The position numbers were made by a program, and so were the translations under genes. 64,000 bases of DNA from RCIO01 sp035555795. Its GTDB lineage: Bacteria > Pseudomonadota > Alphaproteobacteria > Rhizobiales > Rhizobiaceae. The notes beneath the pieces are model-generated. The model had not been told where the DNA came from and ran no database searches. It saw nothing but the letters and a program-made list of their open reading frames with translations. The stretch lies in assembly GCA_035555795.1 (NCBI GenBank), contig DATMGE010000073.1:1-64000 (forward strand), given 5' to 3'. Numbering within the stretch: position 1 is the first letter of the stretch; every line of letters starts with the position of its first letter. Positions 7,836-16,405 of the stretch are shown here, piece by piece.

Positions 7836-9089
7836 ATGAAATTGGATGAGGAAGACCGGCGCCTGTTGCGCGGGGATTATGGCGACGTCGCCCGGGAGGC
7901 GATGGAATATCAGGTCCAGGTGGCCGAATTCTACGGCGCCGAGCGCATGGTGCCGCTCGCCGAGGCATCTGCCGGCATCGATTTCGCGATGAATGGCGAT
8001 TTCGGGCTGGAGACGGCGGAGGCGCTTGCCGATCGCGGCGGCCGGTTCCGGGTCTTCACGAAGAGTTCCTTTCTCGCGACCGAAATGTACCGGCCGGAGC
8101 ATTTTTATTCGCCTGGGGATCTCATCGAGAAGCAGCAGCGCTATTTGCAGGCGCATCTGCGCATGGGCGCGGTACCGACCTATTCGAGCCTGCCCTGCCG
8201 CACGCCGCAGTTCGGCGAGCAAGTATCCTGGCAGGGTTCGGCGATCGTTGCCAATTCGCTTTTCGGCGCGCGATGCAATCTCGACGGAACGGTCGGCGGC
8301 CTCATGAACGCCCTCGCCGGGCGCGTGCCGCTGATGGGTGTGCGCCGGAAGGAAAACCGCTATGGAACGGTAGCCGTAAAGGTCGAGGCCGATATCGAAT
8401 ATTCGGTCGACTGGAGCGCGCTCGGCTATGCGGTCGGCAAGAAGCTGCCGGCCCCGAAGGAAATTCCCGTCTTCCTCGACCTGCCGCCATTCCACGGCAT
8501 GGGCAACCGCCAGACCTTCGAAGTCAGCATGGTAACCCTTTCGACGCTGGAAATGTACCACGTCGTCGGCCTGACGCCCGAAGCCCGCTCGATCGAGGAG
8601 GCCCTGCCCAATGGGGTGTCGCGCGAGATCACGGTGACGCAGGCCGACATGCTGGGCTCCTACCGCGATCTCTCCACGCCCGAAGGCGAGATCGATCTGG
8701 TCGCCTTCGGCGGCCATCACATCGAGCTGGACGAATTCCCGCGCATCCTCGCCGCCCTCGAAGGCAAGCGCGTCAAGGACGGCGTGCGCCTGTGGATCTT
8801 CACCGGCCCGCAATACAAGGCGATCATCGAATCCATCGGCTGGGACAAGCAGATCGAGGCGGCCGGCGGCGAAATCCTCTACGGCGTCAGCCTCATGTTC
8901 ATGTCGCCGCGCGATCTCGTGGAGAAGCACGGTCTCAAACGCGTGGTATGCGACTCGGCCAAGATGGTGAAATATGTGCGCGGTTTCGGCATGGAGTCCG
9001 AATTGCGCACGGTCGAACGTTGCATCGACGCGGCCGTGACCGGCCGTAATGACGGATCGCCGCGCGGCGAAGGGAGGCGGGAATGGTGA
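7836..9089 (+). CDS. Aconitase X, large (catalytic) subunit
   Basis: A 417-residue member of the aconitase X (DUF521) family, a branch of the aconitase superfamily with dehydratase activity. Recognisable features are the AMNGDFGLETAEALAD-like N-terminal region, the SSLPCRTPQFGE segment and the ANSLFGARCNLDG block. Known members are bacterial cis-3-hydroxy-L-proline dehydratase and archaeal phosphomevalonate dehydratase. The small subunit is encoded separately and overlaps by 7 bases, the split-subunit arrangement. No proline-pathway reductase is adjacent; enolase-superfamily enzymes and an amidohydrolase are. A different hydroxy acid substrate is therefore quite possible. Confidence 0.87.
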   Translation: MKLDEEDRRLLRGDYGDVAREAMEYQVQVAEFYGAERMVPLAEASAGIDFAMNGDFGLETAEALADRGGRFRVFTKSSFLATEMYRPEHFYSPGDLIEKQQRYLQAHLRMGAVPTYSSLPCRTPQFGEQVSWQGSAIVANSLFGARCNLDGTVGGLMNALAGRVPLMGVRRKENRYGTVAVKVEADIEYSVDWSALGYAVGKKLPAPKEIPVFLDLPPFHGMGNRQTFEVSMVTLSTLEMYHVVGLTPEARSIEEALPNGVSREITVTQADMLGSYRDLSTPEGEIDLVAFGGHHIELDEFPRILAALEGKRVKDGVRLWIFTGPQYKAIIESIGWDKQIEAAGGEILYGVSLMFMSPRDLVEKHGLKRVVCDSAKMVKYVRGFGMESELRTVERCIDAAVTGRNDGSPRGEGRREW

Positions 9090-9496
9090 GTATCAAGGGA
9101 CGAGGCCTGCAGGGCACGGTCGAGGGCGAAGCACTGGTGCTGCCGCGCTCCTTCACCTTTTTTGGCGGCGTGGATTGGAATACCGGCCGCCTGACGGTCG
9201 GCGATCCCACGCTCGACGGCCAGTCGATCGCTGGACGCGTCTTCGTCTTCAAGGCACCCTCCGGCGGCCAGGGCACAGCCTGGAAGATCGGCGAGATGGT
9301 GCGCAACGGCTCCTCACCCGCGGCCATCGTCGTACATCGCTCCAACAGCGTCGTGGTGTCGGGCTGCATCATGGGCAAGGTACCGCTGGTCGCGGATTCC
9401 GAGGAGGATCCGACGGAGATTTTCCGTACCGGCGACATATTGCGCGTCGACGGCCGCTCCGGCACGGTCGAGCTTGTGCGGCGGGCCGACGCGTGA
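9083..9496 (+). CDS. Aconitase X, small (swivelling) subunit
   Basis: A 137-residue protein with the features of the aconitase X small domain: an early GRGLQGTVEGEAL strand pair, SFTFFGGVDWNTGRLT, and a GKVPLVADSEED segment near the C-terminus. This domain closes over the active site of the large subunit. It starts within the end of the large-subunit gene (GGGAGGCGGGA site) and its stop overlaps the GTG of the amidohydrolase, so all three are translationally coupled. Confidence 0.86.
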   Translation: MVSIKGRGLQGTVEGEALVLPRSFTFFGGVDWNTGRLTVGDPTLDGQSIAGRVFVFKAPSGGQGTAWKIGEMVRNGSSPAAIVVHRSNSVVVSGCIMGKVPLVADSEEDPTEIFRTGDILRVDGRSGTVELVRRADA

Positions 9497-10326
9497 GTAC
9501 GGGCAGGATGCGGGCGCTGATGCCGCAAGGTGCCTGCGACTGCCATTTCCATATCTTCGGCCCGGCGGCGCATTACCCATACGCGCCAGAGCGCGCCTAT
9601 ACGCCGCCAGATGCACTGCTCGACGCCTACCGCGCCTTTCAGGCCGAGCGCGGGTTGCAGCGCAGCGTGATCGTTCAGCCGAGCGTTTATGGGCTGGACA
9701 ATGCCTGCACGCTGGACGCGCTCGATGCGCTGGGTACCGATGCGCGCGGCATCGTCGTGGTGGACGACAGCATCAGCGACGGGCAAATCGCCGCCATGCA
9801 TGAGCGCGGCGCTCGCGGCGTGCGTTTCAACCTGCTCTTTCCCGGCGGACCGGACGCTGCACTGATCGGCCGGGTCGCCGATCGCGTGCGGCCCTTCGGC
9901 TGGCATCTCCAGTTCCTGATCGACTGCCGCAACCTGCCCGAACTGGCACCCGCCTTGCGGGCCACGGGCCTGCCGCTTGTCTTCGACCATTTCGGCCATC
10001 TGCCGGCATCCGAAGCGATGGATGCACGGGGCTTCGCCTCGATGCTGGACATGATTCGCGACGGGTCGGCATGGTGCAAGATATCGGGCGCCTACCGCAT
10101 CTCGCAGGAGGCGGAGGCGGCCGACTGCGAACCGCTTGCCCTCGCGCTCGCCGAGGCGGGACCGGACAGGCTCGTATGGGGAAGCGACTGGCCTCATCCG
10201 GGTTTCGCCAATCCCTCGCCGGGCCCGGATGTCCTGCTGGAGCGCTTGTTCGAATGGATGGGCGACGATCTCGCGGCCGCAATCCTGTCGCGCAATCCGG
10301 CCCGGCTATACGGCTTCGAGGAATAG
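9493..10326 (+). CDS. Amidohydrolase family protein (2-pyrone-4,6-dicarboxylate lactonase-like)
   Basis: A 277-residue TIM-barrel metal hydrolase. CDCHFHIFGP near the N-terminus supplies the HxH metal-binding pair (about H18 and H20). FDHFGH in the middle and WGSDWPHP near the C-terminus give the remaining histidine and the catalytic aspartate. The YPYAPERAYTPPDA region resembles LigI-type lactonases. The GTG start at 9493 overlaps the preceding stop (GTGA); an ATG at 9508 is an alternative. Hydrolysis of a lactone or diketo acid alongside aconitase X and two enolase-superfamily enzymes suggests a sugar-acid or dicarboxylate route, which is inference. Confidence 0.88.
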   Translation: MSTGRMRALMPQGACDCHFHIFGPAAHYPYAPERAYTPPDALLDAYRAFQAERGLQRSVIVQPSVYGLDNACTLDALDALGTDARGIVVVDDSISDGQIAAMHERGARGVRFNLLFPGGPDAALIGRVADRVRPFGWHLQFLIDCRNLPELAPALRATGLPLVFDHFGHLPASEAMDARGFASMLDMIRDGSAWCKISGAYRISQEAEAADCEPLALALAEAGPDRLVWGSDWPHPGFANPSPGPDVLLERLFEWMGDDLAAAILSRNPARLYGFEE

Positions 10327-10332
10327 CGCCGC

Positions 10333-11124
10333 TTAGTCTGCCCGCACGAATTCCATGGCGTAGGTATAGCGCTTCTCCGGGTGGATCGCGATCGAGAACT
10401 GCACCAGTTCGCCGGTGGAGGCAAAGTAGCGACGGACGGTCGTCAGCGCCGGCGTATCCGCCTCGCAGCCCAGAAAGCCGGCGATCCGTTCGGGAATGCG
10501 GGTCACCAGCATGTCGACCTGCGCGCGGTCGATCTTGACGCCGAAGCAGCGTTCGATCTCCTCATGCAGCGTGATCGACTCGACATCGGCGCGTTTCGTC
10601 AGCCGCGCATAGGCGGGCGCGATATAGATATCGAACCAGCAGATCGGCTCGCCGGAGCCGGCGAGTTCGCGAATGCCGCTGAGCCTTATCCATCGACTTC
10701 CCGGTTTGACATCGGCCAGAGCCATCTCGTCCGGTCCGAGCTTGCCGGTCGCGCTCTCTATATGGCGCCGGCGCACGCCTTCAGGATAGCGCAGAAGCTC
10801 CGACAGCCGCGCCACGCGCTGCGTATAGCGCCATGCGGCAGGATTGTCGGAAGTGACCACCGAGCCGCGACCTGGGGTACGCTCGATGAGGCCCTTGTCG
10901 CGCAATACGCGCAGCGCTTCGCGTACCGTATGCCGCCCCGCATCGAAGCGTTCGCACAGTTCCGCCTCGGAGAGGAGCTTCTGCCCCACAGGCGGCATGC
11001 CCGCAACGATCTCACCTTCCAAAACGTCTGCGATCGTCTGGTAGAACGGCAGCAGGAGCTTGGGCCGGCCGCCAGTCTTCTCTCGTTTTCCGCTCGTATC
11101 CAAGGATGAGATCCTGCGAAGCAA
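10333..11124 (-). CDS. GntR-family transcriptional regulator with UTRA (HutC-type) sensor domain
   Basis: A 263-residue regulator. The N-terminal winged helix covers about residues 25-95 (LLSEAELCERFDAGRHTVREALRVLRDKGLIERTPGRG). The UTRA ligand-binding domain follows, with the typical EICWFDIYIA-like strand and the RYFASTGELVQFS C-terminal block. The first in-frame start is TTG at 11124, directly after a TAG-TGA pair, so the start is uncertain by a few residues. It faces the aconitase X operon tail to tail and most likely controls the locus in response to the substrate or an intermediate. Confidence 0.88.
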   Translation of the reverse strand: MLRRISSLDTSGKREKTGGRPKLLLPFYQTIADVLEGEIVAGMPPVGQKLLSEAELCERFDAGRHTVREALRVLRDKGLIERTPGRGSVVTSDNPAAWRYTQRVARLSELLRYPEGVRRRHIESATGKLGPDEMALADVKPGSRWIRLSGIRELAGSGEPICWFDIYIAPAYARLTKRADVESITLHEEIERCFGVKIDRAQVDMLVTRIPERIAGFLGCEADTPALTTVRRYFASTGELVQFSIAIHPEKRYTYAMEFVRAD

Positions 11125-11360
11125 TCACTAGGTCGTACCGCCCGGCAGATGCTTCGTCAAATCAGCCGCTTGGCCGAACAGGATAAGGTTCACCATAGGG
11201 CTGCTGCTTCCACACCTCCTCCCTTCCAGCCGACGATGCCCCGTGTTTTCCGGAGTCCAAAGCCTGGGTTCCCTTGATCTCGAGGGAGATCGATTGTTCT
11301 TCCCCAAACTATTGCTCCGGCGGGGTTTCCATCGCCGATCCGCCGCCTATTTCTCTCGCG

Positions 11361-11849
11361 ATGAACCGTCTTTCCCTCATTCTTGCGGCGAGCTTCCTTT
11401 CCTTTCCGGCCCATCCCCAGTCCGGTCAGGAGGAGCCCCGCTACATCGACAATCGCAGCACCGCTACGGATGTCGTCCGCTCGTTCTACAACGCGATCAA
11501 CCGACATGAATATCTGCGTGCATGGAGCTATTTCCACGAGCCCGAGCGACCTGATCTCGAGAGTTTTATCAAGGGATACGCGGATACGGCGTCTGTTCGG
11601 CTCGAAATCGGCAATGAAGGGTCGGAAGGTGCCGCCGGCACGGTGTACTGGACTGTGCCCGTTGCGATAGAGGCCACGCACGGCAACGGTACATCCGCTT
11701 CCTTTGCCGGATGCTACACGCTCTCCCAATCAAATCCCGCGGTTCAGGCCACGCCGCCCTTTCAACCGATCGGCATCCGCAAAGGCGAAATCCGCGGAGC
11801 GAGCGGGCCGTTGGAGGATATCCTTCCAAGCAGTTGCCAGGAAAACTAG
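11361..11849 (+). CDS. Hypothetical exported protein, possibly NTF2-like
   Basis: A 162-residue protein. The ATG at 11361 opens a convincing signal peptide (NRLSLILAASFLSFPAHP), so an upstream in-frame extension is not used. The mature part has DVVRSFYNAINRHEYLRAWSYF, which resembles the first helix of SnoaL/NTF2-like folds, then a beta-rich half with one late cysteine pair (about C118 and C159). Small periplasmic proteins of this look are common in Hyphomicrobiales and have no assigned role. It stands alone, with a hairpin just after its stop. Confidence 0.7.
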   Translation: MNRLSLILAASFLSFPAHPQSGQEEPRYIDNRSTATDVVRSFYNAINRHEYLRAWSYFHEPERPDLESFIKGYADTASVRLEIGNEGSEGAAGTVYWTVPVAIEATHGNGTSASFAGCYTLSQSNPAVQATPPFQPIGIRKGEIRGASGPLEDILPSSCQEN

Positions 11850-12383
11850 GCATTTGCAGCCAGACGGAATCGTCTGGCGTTGCATAAATGCGGCTGGGAA
11901 ACAGGCTGGAGCAGCGAGGCTGCGTTTCTCAGAAAGCCTGCTGCTCCAGAGACTTCGCCAGCGGTTCCGGTCCGCAACTATCGCAAATACGATCTTCCGA
12001 ACCTATCCCGTTCAGAGCCGGCGAGCACTTTGGCGCTGACTGCAGCGAGGGGCATCGCATCGGGCCGTCCGACCTCGATCTGATCGAGGGCGATCACGTT
12101 CACATTCTTGTGATGTACGGACATTCATCATTGCCGCTTGGGAAACGAGGTCTAAGTTCAGCGATGTGGTTGATGAACATATTAACTTTTAGAGAAGCGA
12201 GATCTCTATTGCACATCCGGGGCACCTCGACTTGATCTGTCTATAGACTAGAATAGCCGCCATAACAGTTTGATCCTCAAGGATATTTTCCTTGTGATGT
12301 TATGCCGGTCCTACTTCAGCCAAGCGGACCATTCCCTGTGTTTCCCAGATGCGACTGTACCGGTCGAAGCGGAGGAACTCACA
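11850..12383. other. Non-coding stretch of 534 bases with two stem-loops
   Basis: No convincing gene was found here. CCAGACG-GAAT-CGTCTGG at 11860-11877 sits 10 bases after the hypothetical gene, but has no T-run. A larger hairpin occupies 11906-11949: CTGGAGCAGC-g-AGGCT pairs with AGCCT-GCTGCTCCAG around a 13-base loop. Downstream the base composition becomes AT-richer, which suits the promoter and leader of the flavoprotein gene. Short open frames on the plus strand lack ribosome-binding sites and family resemblance. A small RNA or decayed gene is possible. Confidence 0.5.
11906..11949. other. Large imperfect stem-loop
   Basis: Fifteen base pairs with one unpaired G: arms 11906-11921 and 11935-11949, loop 11922-11934. 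There is no T-run, so it is not a classic intrinsic terminator. It could be part of a small RNA, a leader structure or a remnant repeat. Confidence 0.5.
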
Positions 12384-14462
12384 ATGACCAAGAGGCTGAA
12401 AAACGCTGACGAAGCCGAGGCAATAAACGCCAAGGGCGTCAGCCGACGCGAATTCTTTACACAGGGAGCAGCCGCTGGCGTTGGCGCCGCGGCATTGATG
12501 TCAGGTACCGGCGCGGCTTCGGCAGCCGTTTCGGCGACCGATGATATCCAGTGGGACTATGAGGCGGACGTCGTGGTCGTCGGTGCCGGTTGTGCCGGCT
12601 TGCCGGTGGCCATCCGCGCCCGCGATGGCGGCCTCACGGTCATCGCCGTGGACCAGAATTTCGATCCGGGCGGCAAGATGCTGCATAGCGGCGCCCAGGT
12701 ATCGCTTGGCGGTGGCGATCCGGTTCAATTGCGCGACATTGCCGGGCAGGCCGACAAGGAAGGCTTCATCACCGTACCTCCGATCCACAAGCCGGAGGAA
12801 ATGACCGAAGACGTCGATTTCCTGTTCAACGACATTACAGACTGGTCGGTGGTCGACGCCGCGGCGATGGCGCCCTATCGCTACAATGAGCGCGAAGAGC
12901 ACCGGGCATGGGCCGATAATTGCTACGGCACCCGGCAGTTCCTGATAGACAACTACATCCGCTTCGGCCGCATCCAGGGCACGCATCCCAATGGCGGCAT
13001 CTCGCGGGCGCGACGTGCGGTCGCCTTCCTCAAGTTGGGCGACAAGACCGACATCAAGGCAGGCACCGTGACGCGCGAGGATGCTGGCATCGACGGCAAG
13101 TCCTCGAGCGCCTTCGCTCCGCGCTTCATGGCGGATGGCAGCCAGATCGCCGGCCCGAACACCGTTACCAATGGCGGGGCGCTGTCGCGCGGGCTGGAGT
13201 TTAGCGCGCGTGAAAAAGGCGTCCAGTTCATGCTCAACCGCCGCATGGTCGAGCTGATCCGCGAACAGCCGTTTTCCGGCCGCGTCATCGGCATCAAGGC
13301 GGAATATTCGCCGCGCTTCGACCCGGATACCGGCAAGCAGCTGACCAGCTACTGGACGCAGGGCAACATGGAAGAGACCCGCAGCACGGTCTATATCCGC
13401 GCCCGCAAGGCGGTGATGGTTTCCACCGGCGGCCACAGCCAGAATCCGCAATTCCGCAGCATGTTCTATCCGGCATGGCGCGATCCGGCCTACGGTTCGA
13501 GCGCCATGGCATTGCTGGGACCGCACGGCCAGGATGCCAGCGGCATCATCGCCGGAATGCGGATCGGCGCCACGCTTGCCGGCATGCAGCAGAACCTCGG
13601 CACCAATATAACGGGCCACATACCGACGCGCATCGCGACCTTCGATTCCTACACCGACATGCTGCCCGGCCACCCGACTTTCTCATATCGCGGCTCGACC
13701 GGCATTACGCTCGGCAGCTCCTCCTATGAGCATCTGGTGGCGGTCAACCAGGTCGGGAAGCGCTTCTACAACGAGATGGCGCTCGGTTCTTCCTACCCGA
13801 CGCCGGTATGGCCCGGCGGCAAGAGTGCCGGCTCGCCGACCAGCTCGATGGATCACGTGCAGGGCGACTGGCGCAATTGCAGTCCCGACTGGGTCCGCCA
13901 GATGTACAACAAGTACTCCCATATAGACGCCGCGATCGCCATGAACGAAGGATCGACCGCGCCGGACTTCTATTCGGGGCCGCTCTGGGCAATCTTCGAT
14001 GCCGGCACGCTCGATCGCGATGGCTGGGACATTTCCTTCCCCTTCACGAGCGACAAGAACGGCACCTTCTTCACCGCCGACACGATCGAAGACTTGATGG
14101 TCAAGCTGACGCAGTACCGCTACCAGCGGGTGCCAGCCAAGCACCTCAAGGAGACCATCGACAAATGGAACTCCTATGTCGATGGCGGCAAGGATCCGGA
14201 CTTCGCCCGCGAGGCCGATGCACCGATGCACAAGATCGACACGCCGCCCTTCTACGCCGCCCTGATCGCGCCGATCTGGCACGACTCCTATGGCGGCCTG
14301 CGGATCAGCGGCAAGGCTGAGGTGATCGACCTGGAGGGCAATGTCATTCCCGGCCTGTTCGCTGGCGGTGAAGCAAGTGGCGGCGGCCAGCAGCACGGCC
14401 TCGGCCGGTGCCTGGTGCATGGCTACATCGCCGGCAACAGCATCGTCCAGATGAAGGGTTGA
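12384..14462 (+). CDS. Tat-exported FAD-binding flavoprotein (fumarate reductase/succinate dehydrogenase flavoprotein fold)
   Basis: A 692-residue oxidoreductase. The ATG at 12384 follows GGAGGAACTCACA. A twin-arginine signal (S20-R-R-E-F-F, then an alanine-rich stretch to about residue 50) implies folding with FAD in the cytoplasm and export to the periplasm. The dinucleotide-binding motif is VVVVGAGCAGLPVA (GxGxxG at about 67-72). The C-terminal IPGLFAGGEASGGGQQHGLG closes the FAD site, as in fumarate reductase and 3-ketosteroid dehydrogenase relatives. Together with the di-haem cytochrome at 15490-16296 it looks like a periplasmic dehydrogenase. The substrate is unknown. Confidence 0.85.
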   Translation: MTKRLKNADEAEAINAKGVSRREFFTQGAAAGVGAAALMSGTGAASAAVSATDDIQWDYEADVVVVGAGCAGLPVAIRARDGGLTVIAVDQNFDPGGKMLHSGAQVSLGGGDPVQLRDIAGQADKEGFITVPPIHKPEEMTEDVDFLFNDITDWSVVDAAAMAPYRYNEREEHRAWADNCYGTRQFLIDNYIRFGRIQGTHPNGGISRARRAVAFLKLGDKTDIKAGTVTREDAGIDGKSSSAFAPRFMADGSQIAGPNTVTNGGALSRGLEFSAREKGVQFMLNRRMVELIREQPFSGRVIGIKAEYSPRFDPDTGKQLTSYWTQGNMEETRSTVYIRARKAVMVSTGGHSQNPQFRSMFYPAWRDPAYGSSAMALLGPHGQDASGIIAGMRIGATLAGMQQNLGTNITGHIPTRIATFDSYTDMLPGHPTFSYRGSTGITLGSSSYEHLVAVNQVGKRFYNEMALGSSYPTPVWPGGKSAGSPTSSMDHVQGDWRNCSPDWVRQMYNKYSHIDAAIAMNEGSTAPDFYSGPLWAIFDAGTLDRDGWDISFPFTSDKNGTFFTADTIEDLMVKLTQYRYQRVPAKHLKETIDKWNSYVDGGKDPDFAREADAPMHKIDTPPFYAALIAPIWHDSYGGLRISGKAEVIDLEGNVIPGLFAGGEASGGGQQHGLGRCLVHGYIAGNSIVQMKG

Positions 14463-14477
14463 ACCCAACGCCAACCC

Positions 14478-14498
14478 GGCGGGGCGATGAGCCCCGCC
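14478..14498. terminator. Hairpin between flavoprotein and next gene (possible attenuator)
   Basis: GGCGGGGC at 14478-14485 pairs with GCCCCGCC at 14491-14498 around GATGA. No T-run follows, so it is more likely to stabilise the upstream message or reduce read-through than to stop transcription fully. Confidence 0.45.
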
Positions 14499-14515
14499 AA
14501 TTCTCCGTGAATTTC

Positions 14516-15460
14516 ATGTCAGTCTTGCATTCCCCCATTCATGACAATTGCACCTGCACCGTCGACGTGCTCGACGGCGAGGTGGATGCCGGCCATGGCT
14601 TCAGAGTCCGTGCCAGTGCGCGCTGCGCCCAGGGGTGCGACCTCAGCGGCGTCACGATCGCCTTCCACGCCCCCGGCGGCGAATTGGCGACAGCCATGCT
14701 TGCCGAGGCCGATGATGACGGCGGCTACACCACCGACGAAGTGACGCTGGCCGCTCCGGCCAGCGCAGGGCACCACCATTTCACGGCAACCATTGCCCCT
14801 TCGGCCGAGGGGCTGGCGCATGCGGCACCGCCGGCGGCGTTCGAAGTCGCCGCGAAGGCGCATGCGGCGCGGCTCAACGCCTGGGACCTGCCGAGCGCCA
14901 TCGTTGCCGGCGAGGCGTTCCGCTTCAAGGTGGGCGTCAAATGCTCTGCCGATTGCGACCTTGCCGGCAAGCCGGTGGCACTCTTCGATACGGATCAGCG
15001 CCAGGTCTCCACGGCGCAACTGGGCAACGACATATGGCCCGGCACGACTGCGCTGTTTTTCGCGGAGATGGCGGCGCGGGCACCGGTCGATGCGGGGCGC
15101 CACGAATGGACGCTTGCAGTGCCGGCGGACGAAGCCGGGCTGCCACCGCATGCCGCAGGGACGGCGGTGCTGTCGCTCAATGTCGTTGCGGCGCCGGAAT
15201 GCAGCGTGACGGTCGAGACCATCGCTCAGGACGGACAGACGCCCATACAAGGCGCGCGCGTGGTGATGCATCCCTATCGTGCCGTCAGTGACGAGCACGG
15301 CATTGCCCGCCTGCGCGTTGCACGGGGCGACTACACCATCCTTGTGTCCGCCGCCAAGCATCTGCCGATACGCAGGGATGTGACGCTGACTGCCGACCTC
15401 ATCACCCGGGCAGAACTGGAACACGAGCCGCCGCCGGCCAATCCCGACGACTTCTACTGA
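14516..15460 (+). CDS. Hypothetical beta-domain protein with repeated Cys-x3-Cys motifs
   Basis: A 314-residue protein of no recognised function, placed between the flavoprotein and the cytochrome. Two tandem domains share a pattern: FRVRASARCAQGCDLSG (C37, C41) and FRFKVGVKCSADCDLAG (C143, C147). Each is followed by a strand-rich segment ending in an AGxHxxT/W-type strand. A third domain (about 228-300, IQGARVVMHPYRAVSDEHGIARLRV) resembles carboxypeptidase regulatory-like repeats. No signal peptide is visible, although both neighbours are exported. It might bind a cofactor, ride out with the Tat partner, or stay in the cytoplasm. The ATG at 14516 has no strong ribosome-binding site. Confidence 0.75.
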   Translation: MSVLHSPIHDNCTCTVDVLDGEVDAGHGFRVRASARCAQGCDLSGVTIAFHAPGGELATAMLAEADDDGGYTTDEVTLAAPASAGHHHFTATIAPSAEGLAHAAPPAAFEVAAKAHAARLNAWDLPSAIVAGEAFRFKVGVKCSADCDLAGKPVALFDTDQRQVSTAQLGNDIWPGTTALFFAEMAARAPVDAGRHEWTLAVPADEAGLPPHAAGTAVLSLNVVAAPECSVTVETIAQDGQTPIQGARVVMHPYRAVSDEHGIARLRVARGDYTILVSAAKHLPIRRDVTLTADLITRAELEHEPPPANPDDFY

Positions 15461-15489
15461 CCCACGCCACCGACCGGCGCAGGAAAAGG

Positions 15490-16296
15490 ATGTTCAAGAT
15501 GCACACCAAAGTTGCGATCATCGCCACCGCCACCATGCTGCTGGCTCCCATCGGCGCCACGGCGCAGGCCCAGAACGCAACGACCGGCCCGGCGGCAACG
15601 GCCGATGCCGCACTCATGAGCGCCGGGCAGAAACTCTACACGACCGATTGTGTCGCCTGCCATCAGGCCAATGGCACAGGCAACCCGCCGGCATTCCCCG
15701 CGTTGGCGGGCAATGCCAAGCTTGGCGATCTCGAATCGATCGTTTCCAACATTCATAAAGGCAAGAACAACATGCCGCCCTTCCCCCAACTCGGCGCATC
15801 CGACATCGCCGCGCTGGCGACTTATATCCGCAATTCCTGGGGCAATAGTTTCGGCGGCGTGAGTGAAAGCGATGTCGCGCCGCTGCTGGGAAGCAGCGAA
15901 GGCTCGCAAGAAGGAGCATCGGCCGCCTCGCAGAGCATATGGGCGGGGGTCTATACCGAAGCGCAGGCGGAACGCGGCGCACCGGTCGTTTCAGGCAGCT
16001 GTGCCAAATGCCACGGCCGCGCGCTGAACGGCGCCGGCGAGCCCGACCAGCCTCCGTCTCCGGGCATCGCCCGCGTCGGCTTCCTGCAGCGCTGGGATGG
16101 ACGGACGCTGGAGGCGCTATTCAACTATACGAAGTCGACCATGCCGAAGGACAATCCCGGCCAGCTGACCGACCAGCAATATTCCGATGCCATCGCGGTG
16201 ATGCTCTCGGTAAGCAAGGTGCCCGCAGGCGATACGGAACTTTCATCCGACCCGACCAAACTCGGCGGCATCGTTATCAAGCCGAAGGCCGAGTAG
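15490..16296 (+). CDS. Di-haem c-type cytochrome
   Basis: A 268-residue periplasmic electron carrier with a signal peptide (cleaved near ATA-QA, about residue 26). There are two class I cytochrome c domains. The first has CVACH at 54-58 with a likely axial methionine in NNMPPF (M95). The second has CAKCH at 171-175 with M218 in STMPKDNPG. The start follows AGGAAAAGG. It ends the three-gene set begun at 12384 and probably takes electrons from the flavoprotein to the terminal oxidase chain. Convergent genes follow at 16404. Confidence 0.92.
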   Translation: MFKMHTKVAIIATATMLLAPIGATAQAQNATTGPAATADAALMSAGQKLYTTDCVACHQANGTGNPPAFPALAGNAKLGDLESIVSNIHKGKNNMPPFPQLGASDIAALATYIRNSWGNSFGGVSESDVAPLLGSSEGSQEGASAASQSIWAGVYTEAQAERGAPVVSGSCAKCHGRALNGAGEPDQPPSPGIARVGFLQRWDGRTLEALFNYTKSTMPKDNPGQLTDQQYSDAIAVMLSVSKVPAGDTELSSDPTKLGGIVIKPKAE

Positions 16297-16389
16297 CGCC
16301 TGTCGCCATCGAGTTCCGATAGGAGCTTCGTGGCTGCCCGTCTCCGCATGTATTCCGCTCGGCTCACATCGCGCGGGCGATAGTTGTCC

Positions 16390-16405
16390 GATAGGCCGCC
16401 CTATC
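16390..16405. terminator. Weak hairpin between convergent genes
   Basis: GATAGG-CCGC-CCTATC overlaps the stop codon of the minus-strand dehydrogenase gene. The stem is six base pairs with no T-run. It may act as a weak bidirectional terminator. Confidence 0.25.
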
